64,000 bases of DNA, taken from the NCBI RefSeq assembly GCF_964340395.1, contig NC_135557.1:14279161-14343160 (forward strand), read 5' to 3'. Under the pieces are notes generated by a model. It did not search any database. It was not told the DNA's origin and saw only the letters and a list, made by a program, of their open reading frames with translations. Each line of letters opens with the position of its first letter. The first letter of the stretch is position 1. This document shows, piece by piece, positions 38,851 to 50,852 of the stretch. Source of the DNA: Glandiceps talaboti. Taxonomy: Eukaryota > Hemichordata > Enteropneusta > Spengelidae. A program made the translations under genes and the position numbers.

Positions 38851-39431
38851 TGTGTAGCTATTATGTACAACGCACAATTCTATAGCTATATGACTGTAAA
38901 TTATGAAGATAATGTCTATATAATATGATCTGCATAGCTATTATCATAAATACAATGCTGATTGTATAGCTATCAATATATACAATATGTGTAAATTTAG
39001 TAGTTTTATTAAAAATACATTGTAGATAGATTTGTACTGTACATACATTGCCTAGCATGATATATGCTCAATGGCTTAATTGTATGTTGTGACATTTAAG
39101 ACACACTATCAAACAGCGTAACTCTCCTATCCATATCAAATACTAACTGTGCTGCTTTGAACCAATTAAATAATTCTTAGGGGAAACCTGCATGAAAGAG
39201 CCACCCTGGAGAGAAATATTATACATCCAGAGTTATTACTTGGATAAATAGCGTAGCGTGTCACAAAGAGAGATGTAGATTAAATGAGTGATTTTATGGG
39301 ATAAGAAGTCGGATGAAATGTTCAATTCTGAGAGTGTGTTTGTATCATTGTATGCTTATAAGAGGGTGGGTTTTTGATGTGTTTTTAGCACAACGGAACT
39401 GAAGTTCAGTAGTACTAAAGGCATGGAGAAA

Positions 39432-39451
39432 TGTGTGTGTGTGTGTGTGTC
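39432..39451. repeat. (GT)n microsatellite
   Basis: About 10 GT units. Confidence 0.9.
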
Positions 39452-39614
39452 TTAACTTGGTATTTGTTAGGAACATTGCTTTAATTAGGGTGTGTAGATG
39501 GGAAGTTGTTCAAATGAAAACAATTGCACTCTTCACACGTGTTGATATTTTGGAAGCAAATTAAAACTCAAAAACTGCTGGTCAGGGTGGTCAGCACTTT
39601 GGTGGGGATGTTCT

Positions 39615-39958
39615 TGGGAATGTGTAGATGAAGAATTATTCATGACACTGTGATCCCATTATAGTGATACACATATTAGGTGTAAAAATGTGTCTTTTTG
39701 GTCAAAAATCTTTCATTTGGAAACTAACTGCCATATTGAGTTGGCATTTGGTGTGGACGTGTATATATATAGCTAGGGGTGTGTAGATGAAGAATTATTC
39801 ATGACACTGATCCCATTATAGTGATACACATACTAGGTGTAAAAATGTGTCTTTTTGGTCAAAAATCTTTCATTTGGAAACTAATTGCCATATTGAGTTG
39901 ATATTTGGTGTGGATGTGTATATACTGTAGCTAGGGATGTGTAGATGATGAACTATAC
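39615..39958. repeat. Roughly 163-bp tandem repeat, 2.2 copies
   Basis: GGTGTAAAAATGTGTCTTTT, CATTTGGAAACTAA and TGGTGTGGA.GTGTATATA recur with few differences. Confidence 0.95.
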
Positions 39959-40442
39959 ATGACAAATTCATCTTGTCCAACTCACATTAGTGGACGTTCA
40001 CAGAGGTACATGTACAGTTGAAATGCACAATTGAAAGCACTGCAGACAGCGCAGATTAAGGTATTAAGAGCCACAAAATATTGCCATACATGTTTATGCT
40101 ATAAAAATTACAGGCTCCTGTTTGCAGACATTAATCCACAGTAGAACACACTCAGCAGATTATTTTAACATATACTTGTATAAAGAAGCCACTAACTATC
40201 AGTTCCAATACTTGTCATGCTGTAAAAATTACAGACTAACCTGCTGTGATCTGTGTACCAAACAGATCATTATCCCTCGAGAATATTGCCTTGTGTAGCC
40301 CCTGGTTCCTTTCACTCCATTTCTACAAGATCAGGTGTAGCATAATATGACTATCACTTTTAGCAGGTCAGGTGATCAATCAAATCAATAATATTGCTGA
40401 CAGTTACAATGTATCTAGAGACAACCTGTCAGTTGTTATTAT

Positions 40443-41350
40443 ACATCAAACAAACAAACAAACAAATGATAGAATTGCCAACAATCATTCATACTGTATC
40501 CTTAGGTCACCTTGACTGAAAACTTTGCCGCCAAAAATTATTTGAACAAAATTCTCGTTTTTATGTAAATTTTTGGTATATATCAGCTTCATTTTAGACT
40601 TGAATTAAAGAAATGTTATTTTGTAATGAAGTAATATTATTATAACTATGAAAATGTTCATATAAATTGGATCCCAAAATTATTTAAAACTCGTCTCCAG
40701 TCATGAAAGGGTTAAAGTAAAATTTCTACATTTTCACGACCAGTATTTTAGTTTAAACATCAAAAACACTTTCCTAATGTTTTCATTTGTGTGGATCTGC
40801 ACATATCAAACAAACAAACAAAGACATGCCAACAATCATACATTATCCCCTAGTTCACCTTGACAGCTGCCTTCACTTTCATATCCATATAAATTTTACA
40901 GTTTTAAATTCATTAGTATTTGAGTTTCAACGTCAAAGAGCACTTTCTCTTGTTTTCACTCGTATCAAACAAACAAACAATGAACAATACGCCAACAATC
41001 ATACAACATCTTCCAGATCACCTTGACAGCTGTTTCACTCTCTTATCAAGGTATATTCAATATCATCAGCATTTTAGTTTCAACATCGGAGAATGCTTTC
41101 ACTTGTTTTCACACAACGAACAAACAAACAAATAACGAGCGCAAACTATCAAAGAACATATCTCAGGTCACGTCACTTGATAAAACATTGGCAGCTGCTT
41201 TCACTCTCTTATCAAGCTAAATTTATAGAATTTTCAATTTATCAGAGTTGCCTTAAAGCTTTCTCATGTTTCCACACATACTAAATGGAGAAAAGAAGTG
41301 CAAACAATCACACAATATCCTCAAGTTCACCTTGACATACATGTATATCT
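40443..41350. repeat. Roughly 150-180-bp tandem repeat, about 5 copies
   Basis: The unit begins ATCAAACAAACAAACAA, then GCCAACAATCATACA and TCACCTTGACAGCTG..TTCA. The first copy is interrupted by a TTAA-type MITE remnant (40510-40711). Confidence 0.9.
40510..40711 (+). mobile_element. piggyBac-like MITE, copy 1 (left end missing)
   Basis: Collinear with the reverse complement of 43955-44135; ends TCATGAAAGGG|TTAA. The left end is fused to the host tandem repeat at CCTTGACTGAAAAC. Confidence 0.82.
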
Positions 41351-42234
41351 GCCTACACTTTCTTATCAACAAAGTGAAATTTTCTAATTTTCAGTATTCG
41401 CGTTTGCGCTCTTGTTTCCTGTCGTCACTAAAGGAATTTGCTTTCATCACTCTAAAGGAATTTGCTTTGCCACAGTTACCTGATATCAAAGGCTGTCGTC
41501 ATAGCGATGCATTCTGCAAGGCAAATCAATTATGATCTAATTGTCAGCTAAGCTAATTTTACCTTTTAATCAATAAAAATATTTGCATTTTCTAAAGATA
41601 GCATATCCTGGTTATACTGCATCGCAATCTCACTGTGTATTGATATTTGCTTCTTTTCAAATGTACATGGCGCTTCATTGTGTATTAATGTTTGCATCAT
41701 ATGAAAAGAACATGAGAATAGACCATTAATACAGGAAATTGAGACTACAAAATCTACTACACACACAATATGTGTTAAATATTCTCAATAGTAATGGAAC
41801 GACAGAGGCTCTGACCTCGTCCTGGATTTGTGTTAAATACATTTAATATTCAATTGAGATGTGCTCCTTATGATTCTGCAGCCATCCGAGTACTCGCTGT
41901 CATCTGAAATGAACAAGGTGAATCATCAACATCATAAAATTTATATGCAAGGTATAACATACCTATTAATTTTTTATTCCCTGAATCATGAGGTTTTGCA
42001 GATTTTTGTCATATATTTTTTCCCCCACAGTCTTGGCATTGCGAAGTGGGCACAGGATAAATTCTTTTAATTTCATACCTTTGTAGGAATTAAAGTTTAA
42101 CTTGCATTTGTGACAGTTTAATATAATAATACAAATTTATACTAGTTTATTAATGAACATCAGATTCAGAAATAAATTCAAATATGATTTACTCTTGTAC
42201 AGTGTAACTAGTGTTAACACATGAGGAAACAAAA
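41350..42234. other. Non-coding, nothing recognised
   Basis: AAGGAATTTGCTTT occurs twice near 41432 and 41457. No gene seen. Confidence 0.5.
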
Positions 42235-42239
42235 ATACT

Positions 42240-42500
42240 TGGGTAAGATTAGCTTTATTCGGTTAGGGTCAAGCATCATCACTCTTATTATGCACGGACC
42301 TCGTTAGCGAAACAGAAAGGGAAGTCTTGAGTACTCAGGGAAATGTCTTTTGGTAAGGGCCAAACAGGAGTATCAACCCTCCTGGCGACCTATAGACATG
42401 GTTATTAATCTTTAATCAAACAAAGCCAATGATGGATTCAAACCCAGACTGTCATGGTAATTAGACACAAACGATCGAGCTACATGTAACCATTCAGTAC
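42240..42500 (-). mobile_element. Candidate tRNA-derived SINE family 3 (reverse)
   Basis: On the minus strand: head GAATGGTTACATGTAGCTCG, B box GGGTTTGAATCC, then a body of about 190 bases ending near GAATAAAGCTAATCTTACCC. Seen once; family unverified. Confidence 0.55.
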
Positions 42501-42540
42501 TAGCCCTACCTGAATGGCTTACTTAGTGTACACAGTCTGA

Positions 42541-42606
42541 ATCGAAGTCGCGAACCCACCACATGCCATGCAAGCAGTCTTTAAACCATTTGGCCACTGA
42601 CAACCC
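42541..42606 (-). mobile_element. SINE family 1, head only (reverse)
   Basis: On the minus strand it reads GGGTTGTCAGTGGCCAAATG and GTGGGTTCGCGACTTC, the tRNA-like head of family 1, cut after the B box. Confidence 0.75.
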
Positions 42607-43062
42607 AATGATTGATACTGTACATCCTGAAGTATATTGGATAACTTGTAATATTGTAATGCAGCAGTGTTCATTACATGATCGTCACAGCATATACATG
42701 TACACGATGAAGAACAATATCATGTCCTCATTCAACTGTTACACCATTTTTCATCATGTTTATATAAATCATTGCTTAGGATATATACAACATCAACTAT
42801 TGTGTCATTAGAAGGAACAGATCAATCCGTCCTAAAAATGCTGCAAACAATGTTGCAGCTCCATTAAAGAAGTATTGCACACTTAAATTTAACTACAATC
42901 TGAAGGGAAGTGAGAAGATATTGCACAGGGGAATCACAATTTCCTATTAAGTCAAGCTATTCTACTATGCAGTATATGCTATTGCTTGACTGTCTATGAT
43001 ATGAAGTGTCTCGTTGTCTTATCAGCTTAAATACTCCCACATGTAGCTGACTTTAGGCTGTA

Positions 43063-43435
43063 TGATTCTAGTTACCATACGTGCAGGCATTTTCATTTTC
43101 TACAATCTCTCTCTCCATGCATTGTCAAACGGACAAATTTTACCCAAAATCTAGCTATATCTATTGCTGGGGAAATGGTGAACAGTGCACATCAGTAGTG
43201 ATATCCATCACACAATGACAGGTGCTTGTAATTGGTTACTTCGTTCGATTAACTACAAACTCAACTTACAGTTATGTAAGAACGTACACAACAACACATT
43301 TACATCAATGCTTCAATACTATAAACTATAGATGCTGTTGGTGGTAAGAACAGAATGCTATTCTAAAGAAATCCCTTTTGGGATATGGTGGAGATGATCA
43401 AGAAGATCATAGTGCAATTAGGGACCATACACTGC
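43063..43435 (+). mobile_element. Dispersed element R6, copy 1
   Basis: Shares TTTTCATTTTCTACAATCTC, TCTAGCTA, CATCACACA.TGACAGG, TTGTAATTGGTTACTTCGTT, AGAACAGAAT and GTGGAGAT with the copies at 45921-46271 (reverse) and 49426-49806. Confidence 0.88.
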
Positions 43436-43607
43436 TAAAGCTATACAACGACTCATGATTAGATGTGATGTACCAGACTTTACCTAAACCTGTAATAAAT
43501 GCATACAAAACTTACACCTCACAAAACTTCAGTTAACAAATTATGAATTTGTAGTACGGTATCAGTCCAATTACAGTGATATGGTACGATAAACTTTTCA
43601 ACACAGA

Positions 43608-43800
43608 TGGACTTGAGTATGGCATAACTTGAGTTTGAATACACGGACAAGTCCAAGTCTGGTTAAAACTTCGGCTTTCTTTGCTTTATTTTAGTTTTAT
43701 TACAATCTACCTGACTTGAGTTTGAATAAACAAGTACAAGTCTGGTTAAAACTTCTGCTTTCTTTGCTTTATTTTAGTTTTATTACAATTTACAACAAAA
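43608..43800. repeat. Roughly 80-bp duplication
   Basis: ACTTGAGTTTGAATA, AAGTCTGGTTAAAACTTC and TTTGCTTTATTTTAGTTTTA occur twice, nearly identical. Confidence 0.95.
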
Positions 43801-43954
43801 AACTTCAGATCAAATCAACACTTTTAATACTAAAAATGACAGACCCCAATGATGACTTGTTAGCTCTATATCAGATACATTGACACCGTTATAAACACTA
43901 CGACATTGTGCAGAAAATGTAAATTCTGTGAAATCTATAACAACTATTTCTTAA

Positions 43955-44135
43955 CCCTTTCATGACTAGAGACGAGTTTTAAATGATATGGGGACCCAAT
44001 TTATATGAATATTTTCATAATTACAATAATGTTACTATTCCAGTCTAAAATGAAGTTGATATATGGCAAAAACTTACATAAAACAAGAATTTTGTCCAAA
44101 CAATTTTGGCGGGAATGTTTTCAGTATTGAAGGGG
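43955..44135 (-). mobile_element. piggyBac-like MITE, copy 2, TTAA on both sides
   Basis: TTAA|CCCTTTCATGACT at the left and the inverted AGTATTGAAGGGG|TTAA at the right. TTAA target duplication and CCC-start ends are piggyBac hallmarks. 181 bp, no coding. Confidence 0.88.
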
Positions 44136-44819
44136 TTAAACTGTAATTTCAGAGTTTTAAACTCTGTTTGGCTAAAACAGCTACCTCTAATATTTGAGAG
44201 ACAGTGAGTTCTATTGATGGATGTTGCTGGTTTAAAGAGACATATTGTGCAGAGACTGTCAAGGCCATGACGCAAGTAATTAGTTTTAGTTTTATCCTGT
44301 CTTGCATACTAATTATCCACAGGTATCCACATGTATCGACATGTTTAATTTATTTTGTAATTTCAGTGTATTTCCATGTATCATCTACCACGTTAAATAG
44401 TCTTGATTGAAACAGGGCAAAATTAAATGATGAGTGTCATATGTTTTGTGAGGGGAGGACTCGATTAGTTGTGTAACAACTACTTCCACACCCTTTTCCC
44501 GAATAACATGTTTATGTATATACATAAGGATATTTAGTTCTGTTCTGTATCACATTTTTTTTTTGTACGTGGGAATAAATTATTATTATTATTAAATAGA
44601 TATATAGTTACATTAGTGTCATCTGTATAATAATTTATTGTAAATGAGTCACAACATAGTCTCTGCAATAGTCGGAGCAATTTTGTTTCCTATATTAGTT
44701 GTGAATGATTTAGATATTAAAAGTAATTTCTCATTATAATAAAAATAATGTTGCACTATTTTCAAATGCAATAACAGTAAAACTAAATAATGAATACATC
44801 CAGGCTTGGAACAGAAGTT

Positions 44820-45310
44820 AAATCATAGTAATAAAAGATAGTAAGGGGGAATAAATTAAGAACTTACAAGTTATTTAAACATAATTTTGAATTTAAAAAT
44901 TATCAGGGATTTTAGTTTACGGAAATTATTATCAAAATTTAGATTAAGTGACCATACTTTAGAAATAGAAATAGGTAGAAGGAGATCCCCAAAAGTTCCT
45001 GTTGATTTAAGATTTTGTAAAAGATATCATTTAAATTTAGTTGATGATGAGATATTTTATTTTAGATTGTCCAATTTTCAGTTTACAAAGGAAAAAATTG
45101 TTGACAGAATGTGATGTAACAATTAGTAGTATCAACAGAAATTTATCTTTTTTAAGTATTATGCGATATCATCTTCCGCTTGCCAAATTTTTGAAAAACT
45201 TATAGTTATAGATATATATATATTTAATGTTTTGTAGTTGTTATTATTTTTGCTGTGTTTACCTTACTGTATTCTCTGATGATGCAGTTGTGTAATAAAG
45301 TTATTATAAA
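44820..45310 (+). pseudogene. Non-LTR retrotransposon C-terminus and 3' UTR remnant
   Basis: Read in shifting frames: GNKLRTYKLFK (44847 on), SKFRLSDHTLEIEIGRR...VDLRFC...VDDEIFYF (about 44938-45080), and FLSIMRYHLPLAKFLKNL before a stop at about 45201. This order (KLRTYKLFK, H.L.IE.GR, R.C.....DE.HF, LAKF) is the conserved C-terminal tail of a large group of invertebrate LINEs. At least two frameshifts and stops; a 3' UTR with TGTAATAAAGTTATTATAAA ends it. Confidence 0.82.
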
Positions 45311-45339
45311 AGCTAGTAAAAAATGCCATTCATCATTGT

Positions 45340-46625
45340 AGTTTGGGAGGTAACATTTTTACTAATTGACACTCTGCCAAGCATTAAAATTTTTGCAGAC
45401 ATGCATTTGTACGTTACTAATCACCACCCAAACATTTTTATCAATGACTACGCAACCCTTGAAGTTCTGTTTCTGATGACAACAGTTCTACTCATCAACA
45501 GTGAAGTATTAAAGTTACCACTAATTGACAATCCAGTGTTGAAGTTCAGTAGATAATATTTCTAATTGACAGCCAAGCGTTTGTGTTCAGAATCTCTAAA
45601 GACAATATTCCTGCTATTGCATTGATCACCAATGAAGTTCAGTCAACACTTCGACAGCCAAGTATTGTATCGAAAGTCATGCCTTGAAGTTCGATAGACA
45701 ATTACATTTCTACATGTACTCATACACAGCCAAAAATTGAAGTACAGAATCTATAGCTTCTACTAATAAAGAAACGGCCAAGTCGTGTTGTATTAACAGT
45801 CATGCATTGAAGTTCTGTAGACAACGTAATTGAAGCAAACATTTAAGTTAAGACGCTATTTCTTCTAATCGACCCCCAAATGTTGTATCGATAGTCATGC
45901 CTTGCAGTTCTGCAGACAACTAGTCTAGTCCTATACACATTACAATCATCTCCTCAATGTAGTTAAATGGATTTCTCTAGCAGAGAATTCCGTTTTTACC
46001 ACCAACAGTGATAATTTAAGCTATCGGAGCATTGCTATAAAGTTGATGACGTTATCACATCCTCTCGCGACTTACTGTAAAACCAGAGGATGAGTTTATT
46101 GTAACTAATGAAGTAACCAATTACAACTGCATGTCAGTGTGTGATAGATTACTACACTTACATTTTCTGTTCATCCCTTCCCCAGCAGGAGAGATTATAA
46201 GCAAGATTTTCAATAGAGTTTGTCTTTACGTTAGAAAGAGATCGTACAAAATGACTAATAGTAACTAAGACTGTAATTGACAGCCAAACATTGAACTTCT
46301 TCAGATACTATTTCTATTAATTGACAGGTAAGTGTTGTATTGACAGTCATGCCTTGAAGTTGGATAGTTCGTAATCGACATTCAAATTTTAAAGTTCTGC
46401 AGACATGATTTCTATTAATTGACAGCCAAGTGTTGTATTGACAGTCACGCCTTGAAGTTGGATAGTTAGCAATCGACCTTCTAACATTAAAGTTCTGCAG
46501 ACACGATTTTTATTAATTGACAGCAAAGTGTTGTATTGACAGTCATGCCTTGAAGTTGGGTAGTTCGTAATTGACATTCAAACATTAAAGTTCTGCAGAC
46601 ACTATTTCTACTATAATGGCTATTA
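45340..46625. repeat. Roughly 115-bp tandem repeat, about 8 copies
   Basis: The unit is AATTGACAGCCAAGTGTTGT, ATTGACAGTCATGCCTTGAA, GTT(C/G)GATAG, AAAGTTCTGCAGACA. Copies near 46320-46620 are the most alike. Element R6 copy 2 lies inside. Confidence 0.92.
45921..46271 (-). mobile_element. Dispersed element R6, copy 2 (reverse), nested
   Basis: Reverse complement collinear with 43063 and 49426. Left edge TAGTCTAGTCCTATACAC, right edge (reverse) CTTAGTTACTATTAG. Inserted in the 115-bp repeat array. Confidence 0.87.
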
Positions 46626-46899
46626 CTATTAAATGATTAATGGTGCAATTATTCATTGCTGTACACTGTGTGTTGAGAGGATGTCTAGCTAGGATTTATG
46701 AGATCGTCAGGCTATCAAGACATCTACTAATTGCTGTAACAGCTGTGTGATGGGCTTGTCATTTATTCTGAGGATATCAGCTATGACACATGCTGTCAAG
46801 AGCATTTAAAACGATTTGTATGTGATGTTTTCAGTTGTAACATCAATTCTCCAATGTCAGTGCAGGTTTTAAATTTAATTAACTTATTTTGTGCATTAA

Positions 46900-47247
46900 A
46901 GTGGCCGTAATGGATGAGGATTGGGTATTTTATTTGGGATTATTAATTTCTAAGCAATTTTATCATGGCTTCTTACTTGGAAAATCAATATGAAACAATA
47001 TATACCAATTCCTTGTTTGTAACTCAATAAACTGCAAAAGATTAAATAAATGTATAAAATGTTTGTTATTGTATGTGCAATACAATAATAAACTCTGTAT
47101 ACATGTTTTAGCTTTTTGCAATGTTATGAGTTACAAACACACATTTAGTCAATGTTGTTTCACGTTGATTTTTCAAGTAGGAAGCCATGATAAAATTGTT
47201 TTACAAATTAAAAAATCTAAAATCAATAGCCAATCCTCACCTCCACT
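46900..47247. mobile_element. Palindromic MITE, copy 3
   Basis: AGTGGCCGTAATGGATGAGG at the left and AGTGGAGGTGAGGATTGG (reverse of the right end); inner inverted blocks ATTTTATCATGGCTTCTTAC / ATTTTATCATGGCTTCCTAC. Confidence 0.92.
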
Positions 47248-47342
47248 CTAAAGGGGCAGTTCAAGCTGAGTTTATATTTTTTCTGCATATTAAAAGGTAC
47301 TCATAGTAATCTATTTACTGATGTACATTTAACCATCACTAG

Positions 47343-47588
47343 CAATAGGGAACTTGCAGTCCAAACTGAGCATGCTCAGACGCAAAGGACTGTGGGATTA
47401 TCTGTCATTATCGTAATACCTAATCAGGAGCTACTGATAAAATAAACCTCCCACAGTGGTGAGGGCAACTATGAATTGATCATTTGTGGTTACAAACATT
47501 ATTGTTTACAATACTATTTGATTAGCATTTATTATCACATTTCCCATGATGCAACATTCAACATGGCGGGTTTGCAAGTTCCCTATTG
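47343..47588. mobile_element. 246-bp MITE-like element with perfect 16-bp inverted ends
   Basis: CAATAGGGAACTTGCA at 47343-47358 is exactly inverted at 47573-47588. Inner parts (GACTGTGGGATTAT / ATCATGGGAAATGTGATAA) are also roughly inverted. No coding. Confidence 0.8.
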
Positions 47589-47606
47589 ACTGAACCATAC
47601 TAGGCT

Positions 47607-47830
47607 GTATAACTGGGGACCTGGTAGGATGTAGGTTGCAATGTGAAGGCTTTAATCCTATGCGCTTAAATGGCTGCAATGGATTGTTTGCTCCCCGGGG
47701 AGTTGAGGAAGACTAAAGGGCCGTTCTGCTGTTCTGATCCGAGCCAGGGGTAATAATTGTAAAGCGCTTTGAGCACGGAGTGGGAAAGCGCTATATAAGA
47801 AACCAACATTATTACATTATTATTATTATA
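47607..47830 (+). mobile_element. SINE family 2, 5'-truncated, + strand
   Basis: Starts at CTGTATAACTGGGGACCTGG, lacks the tRNA head, otherwise collinear with 28914-29272, and ends GCGCTATATAAGAAACCAAC plus (ATT)n. Confidence 0.93.
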
Positions 47831-49425
47831 TATTTTATACAGGTACATTTCTGATTTTAGGCCATATTTAGGCCTCAGACATCATACACGTATCTGGATT
47901 AACGATAGTCTTATCAGTGCGTATGCTTACATGGTCTTCAAAATTATATGTCACTTGCTAGGTCTTCCCAGTGTCTGTCTAAATGCCGCTCAAAAGTATA
48001 AACATTATAATCCGATGGCGTAATTTATTATACATACCAAAAAATGTACAGGAACCCCCTACTATGCAGTCAACAGTTCTAACAATGGCAGAAGACAAAT
48101 TGTAATATCAAAGAAGGCATGCGTGGACATAAATGTTATTATAGTAGAAATAGTTTCATGAGTTTTATCAAAGATTTTCGTAAGTATTTTCACGTAAACT
48201 CAACTGCTTGTACCACTCTAAGTTATCAAAGGAATCTTAAAATGATTCATACATCATGTTTTTTTAGTTGTTTAGTTGTAACATCAATGTTTGATATTTT
48301 GGGGTTTTTATTTCAAATTTATTCTGAGGATATCATGAGGCAACTTAAATAAATCAGTTTTAATCATAAAAGGGTTATTACAAAATGATATTTGTAGATA
48401 CCAATTCTAAAATAGAAAGTTTCAAGAGATGGTTGGTTTTTTTAAGTTTCATATTTTGAATTTATTCTTAGGGATAATGTACGTGTGTGATAAATACTGA
48501 ATTGAGTTACATCTTGTTATTATTAATTTGTACAACGTGATATTTTTAGTTATAATACCAAAGCTCAACTATAAAACCCTACCTGTAGACTTGAAAGACT
48601 AATGCTACTACACTATTTCTGCTATATCCTAATTAACTGTCTTTATTTTTCTTTTTCTTTTTTGCTCGTCCATCTTGTCAACAAACAGTACTTACAGATC
48701 TGCTGGTATTAAGCCACAACCTGCCATGCATAATGTGAAAAAATTAACATAAATTAGAATAGAATATACACATTAATTATGTATATATATACAGTGCTGA
48801 TTTTGAACTTAAATGGATCATTGAAATCACCAAATCAGGAGGTTGAATCTTACATTGTTGCAAAATAGTATCATTTTACTGGAACATCCGCCGACAACAG
48901 TATTTATTAGAATCTTTGTTAATACCTAATAAGGCAAATTTGTTTGTACGAGGTGACTGATTCAGGGACATTGGTAGGATATAAATGTACCTACATGTAT
49001 TTTAAAAGTGTCATGTCATCACATGGACATAACTGAAATTGTTCGATAAGATTAACGGATCACGCAACAGGATGCTGACTGTGTGAAGTATTGTAACATG
49101 TCTATAGCTATCATGGTGTCATTATAACACAACTTTTCAACTTTTCAATCTATACCAATTACATGTACCAAATGATACCTTAGATCCCCCCACCCCCACA
49201 CCCACCACAGGAACAAACTTTCGTACATTTCTCTCTATCACTACATTCAGATATTCAAAAACTGTGGAATGTCACATCTGAATTAGTTAGTTACACTGTT
49301 TCAAATTCTGATGAGGATAGCTCTATAGATAGGGAGATAACAGGACAGGAAGTCAATAGTGTGAATGTACGGATGTCTAGCCATCATGAGGCAGTTACAG
49401 TATGACGATTTATACATACATGATT
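47830..49425. other. Non-coding, nothing recognised
   Basis: A C-rich CCCCCCACCCCCACACCCAC patch at about 49186. No gene or element seen. Confidence 0.5.
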
Positions 49426-49806
49426 AGTCTAGTAACTGTATGTGTGTATATTCTTTTCATTTTCTACAATCTCTCTCTCACTCCTTGTACATCTAGTCAA
49501 ACAGACAAATTTTACCAAAAATCTAGCTAAATCCCCTGCTGATGAAAGGATGAAGAGTACATGTAGTCCATCACACACTGACAGGCGGTTGTAATTGGTT
49601 ACTTCGTTCACTTTATATCTCAACCTCCAGTTTGACAGTACGTCATGTGAAGACGCGATAACGTTATTTATGTTTATATCATCACTCCAACACCATTAAA
49701 CTACTGGTCAGAATTAAGAACAGAATACTGTGCTAGAGATATCCATTTGACTATATAGTGGAGATAAGATCGAGATGATTGTAACGTGTATAGGTACTGG
49801 ACTATT
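49426..49806 (+). mobile_element. Dispersed element R6, copy 3
   Basis: Left AGTCTAGTAACTGTATG; right, reversed, CCAGTACCTATACACGTTAC. Copy 2 in reverse has CTAGTCTAGTCCTATACAC. The ends are therefore imperfect inverted repeats. Confidence 0.87.
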
Positions 49807-50587
49807 GTATATACAGACAACACTACAAGGAAATAGGCTAATGTATATAAGTAAAAGAATTTTCTTTATTAAATATTTTACATGAGTTTAGGTATATATT
49901 TTTAATCAATTATTTATTTTGCCCAAGGTGGAAAAGAAAACCAATCAACATATCAAGTGAGGAAAATGAAATAATCAAGTAAACACCTCAGCAATGAGAA
50001 AAATATATATATAAAAAATAACTTTAAACTTCTGGCTGGGCTACTATATACAAATGTAGACATAAGTAGGACAAACTGATGAAATGTTTTATTTTTTCTC
50101 ATATTCCTTGATAAAAATTATCAAAACCTTGCAACACCCACCTCGAAAAACGATTATATAAATTAGGTGTGAACAATGCTAAAATGTTGTATGGTTCCAC
50201 TGATTAACTTGAGAAGCTGCGATTTAATAGAAGTCTGGCTTTTGAAAGACTAAATTTTCAGATAAGCAAGATTTGTGAATAATGATGCTTAGAAATGAAT
50301 TGGGAGATGGTTTCCATGGTAACGCTTTATTAAGAGATATGATATACTGTAAGGAGAGATATGTGAGGAGTTCAGTCTGCAGGTGTTGATAATGATGGAT
50401 TGCCATGTCAGAAGGCTATATAGACTCAAATCTTGTGGTTGTGTACACTGAATGATATGTGTGCATCAATAACCCAGGGTATAATAGATATTGAAGCAGA
50501 CTGAACCAGCAGGGTTTATTTTTAGTTAATACAAAATGTAGCAAAAGAAAAAAATTGTGATATGGGCATTCTTCTACTCTCTCTCGG

Positions 50588-50852
50588 TATCAACGGGTGT
50601 GTGCATAAAAGATAAATATTGAAAATAACAGACAATTTTGTTATCTTATCATATTTTACAAAAATTGTTTTTCAATCTGAAGAAATTTGACTATACTAAG
50701 CCCGTAGTCTTTTGTAATGTATCAACGGGTGTGTGTATAAAAGATAAATATTGAAAATAACAAACAATTTTGTTATCTTATCATATTTTACAAAAATTGT
50801 TTTTCAATCTGAAGAAATTTGACTATACTAGGCGCGTAGCGTTGTGTAATGT
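50588..50852. repeat. 132-bp tandem duplication, nearly identical
   Basis: TATCAACGGGTGTGTG(C/T)ATA through TTTGACTATACTA(A/G)GC.CGTAG is present twice, with a handful of differences. Confidence 0.96.

Noticed and set aside
44491-44600. Polyadenylation end of a gene (GGGAATAAATTATTATT)
   Set aside because: No coding sequence upstream; more like a retroelement tail with (ATT)n.
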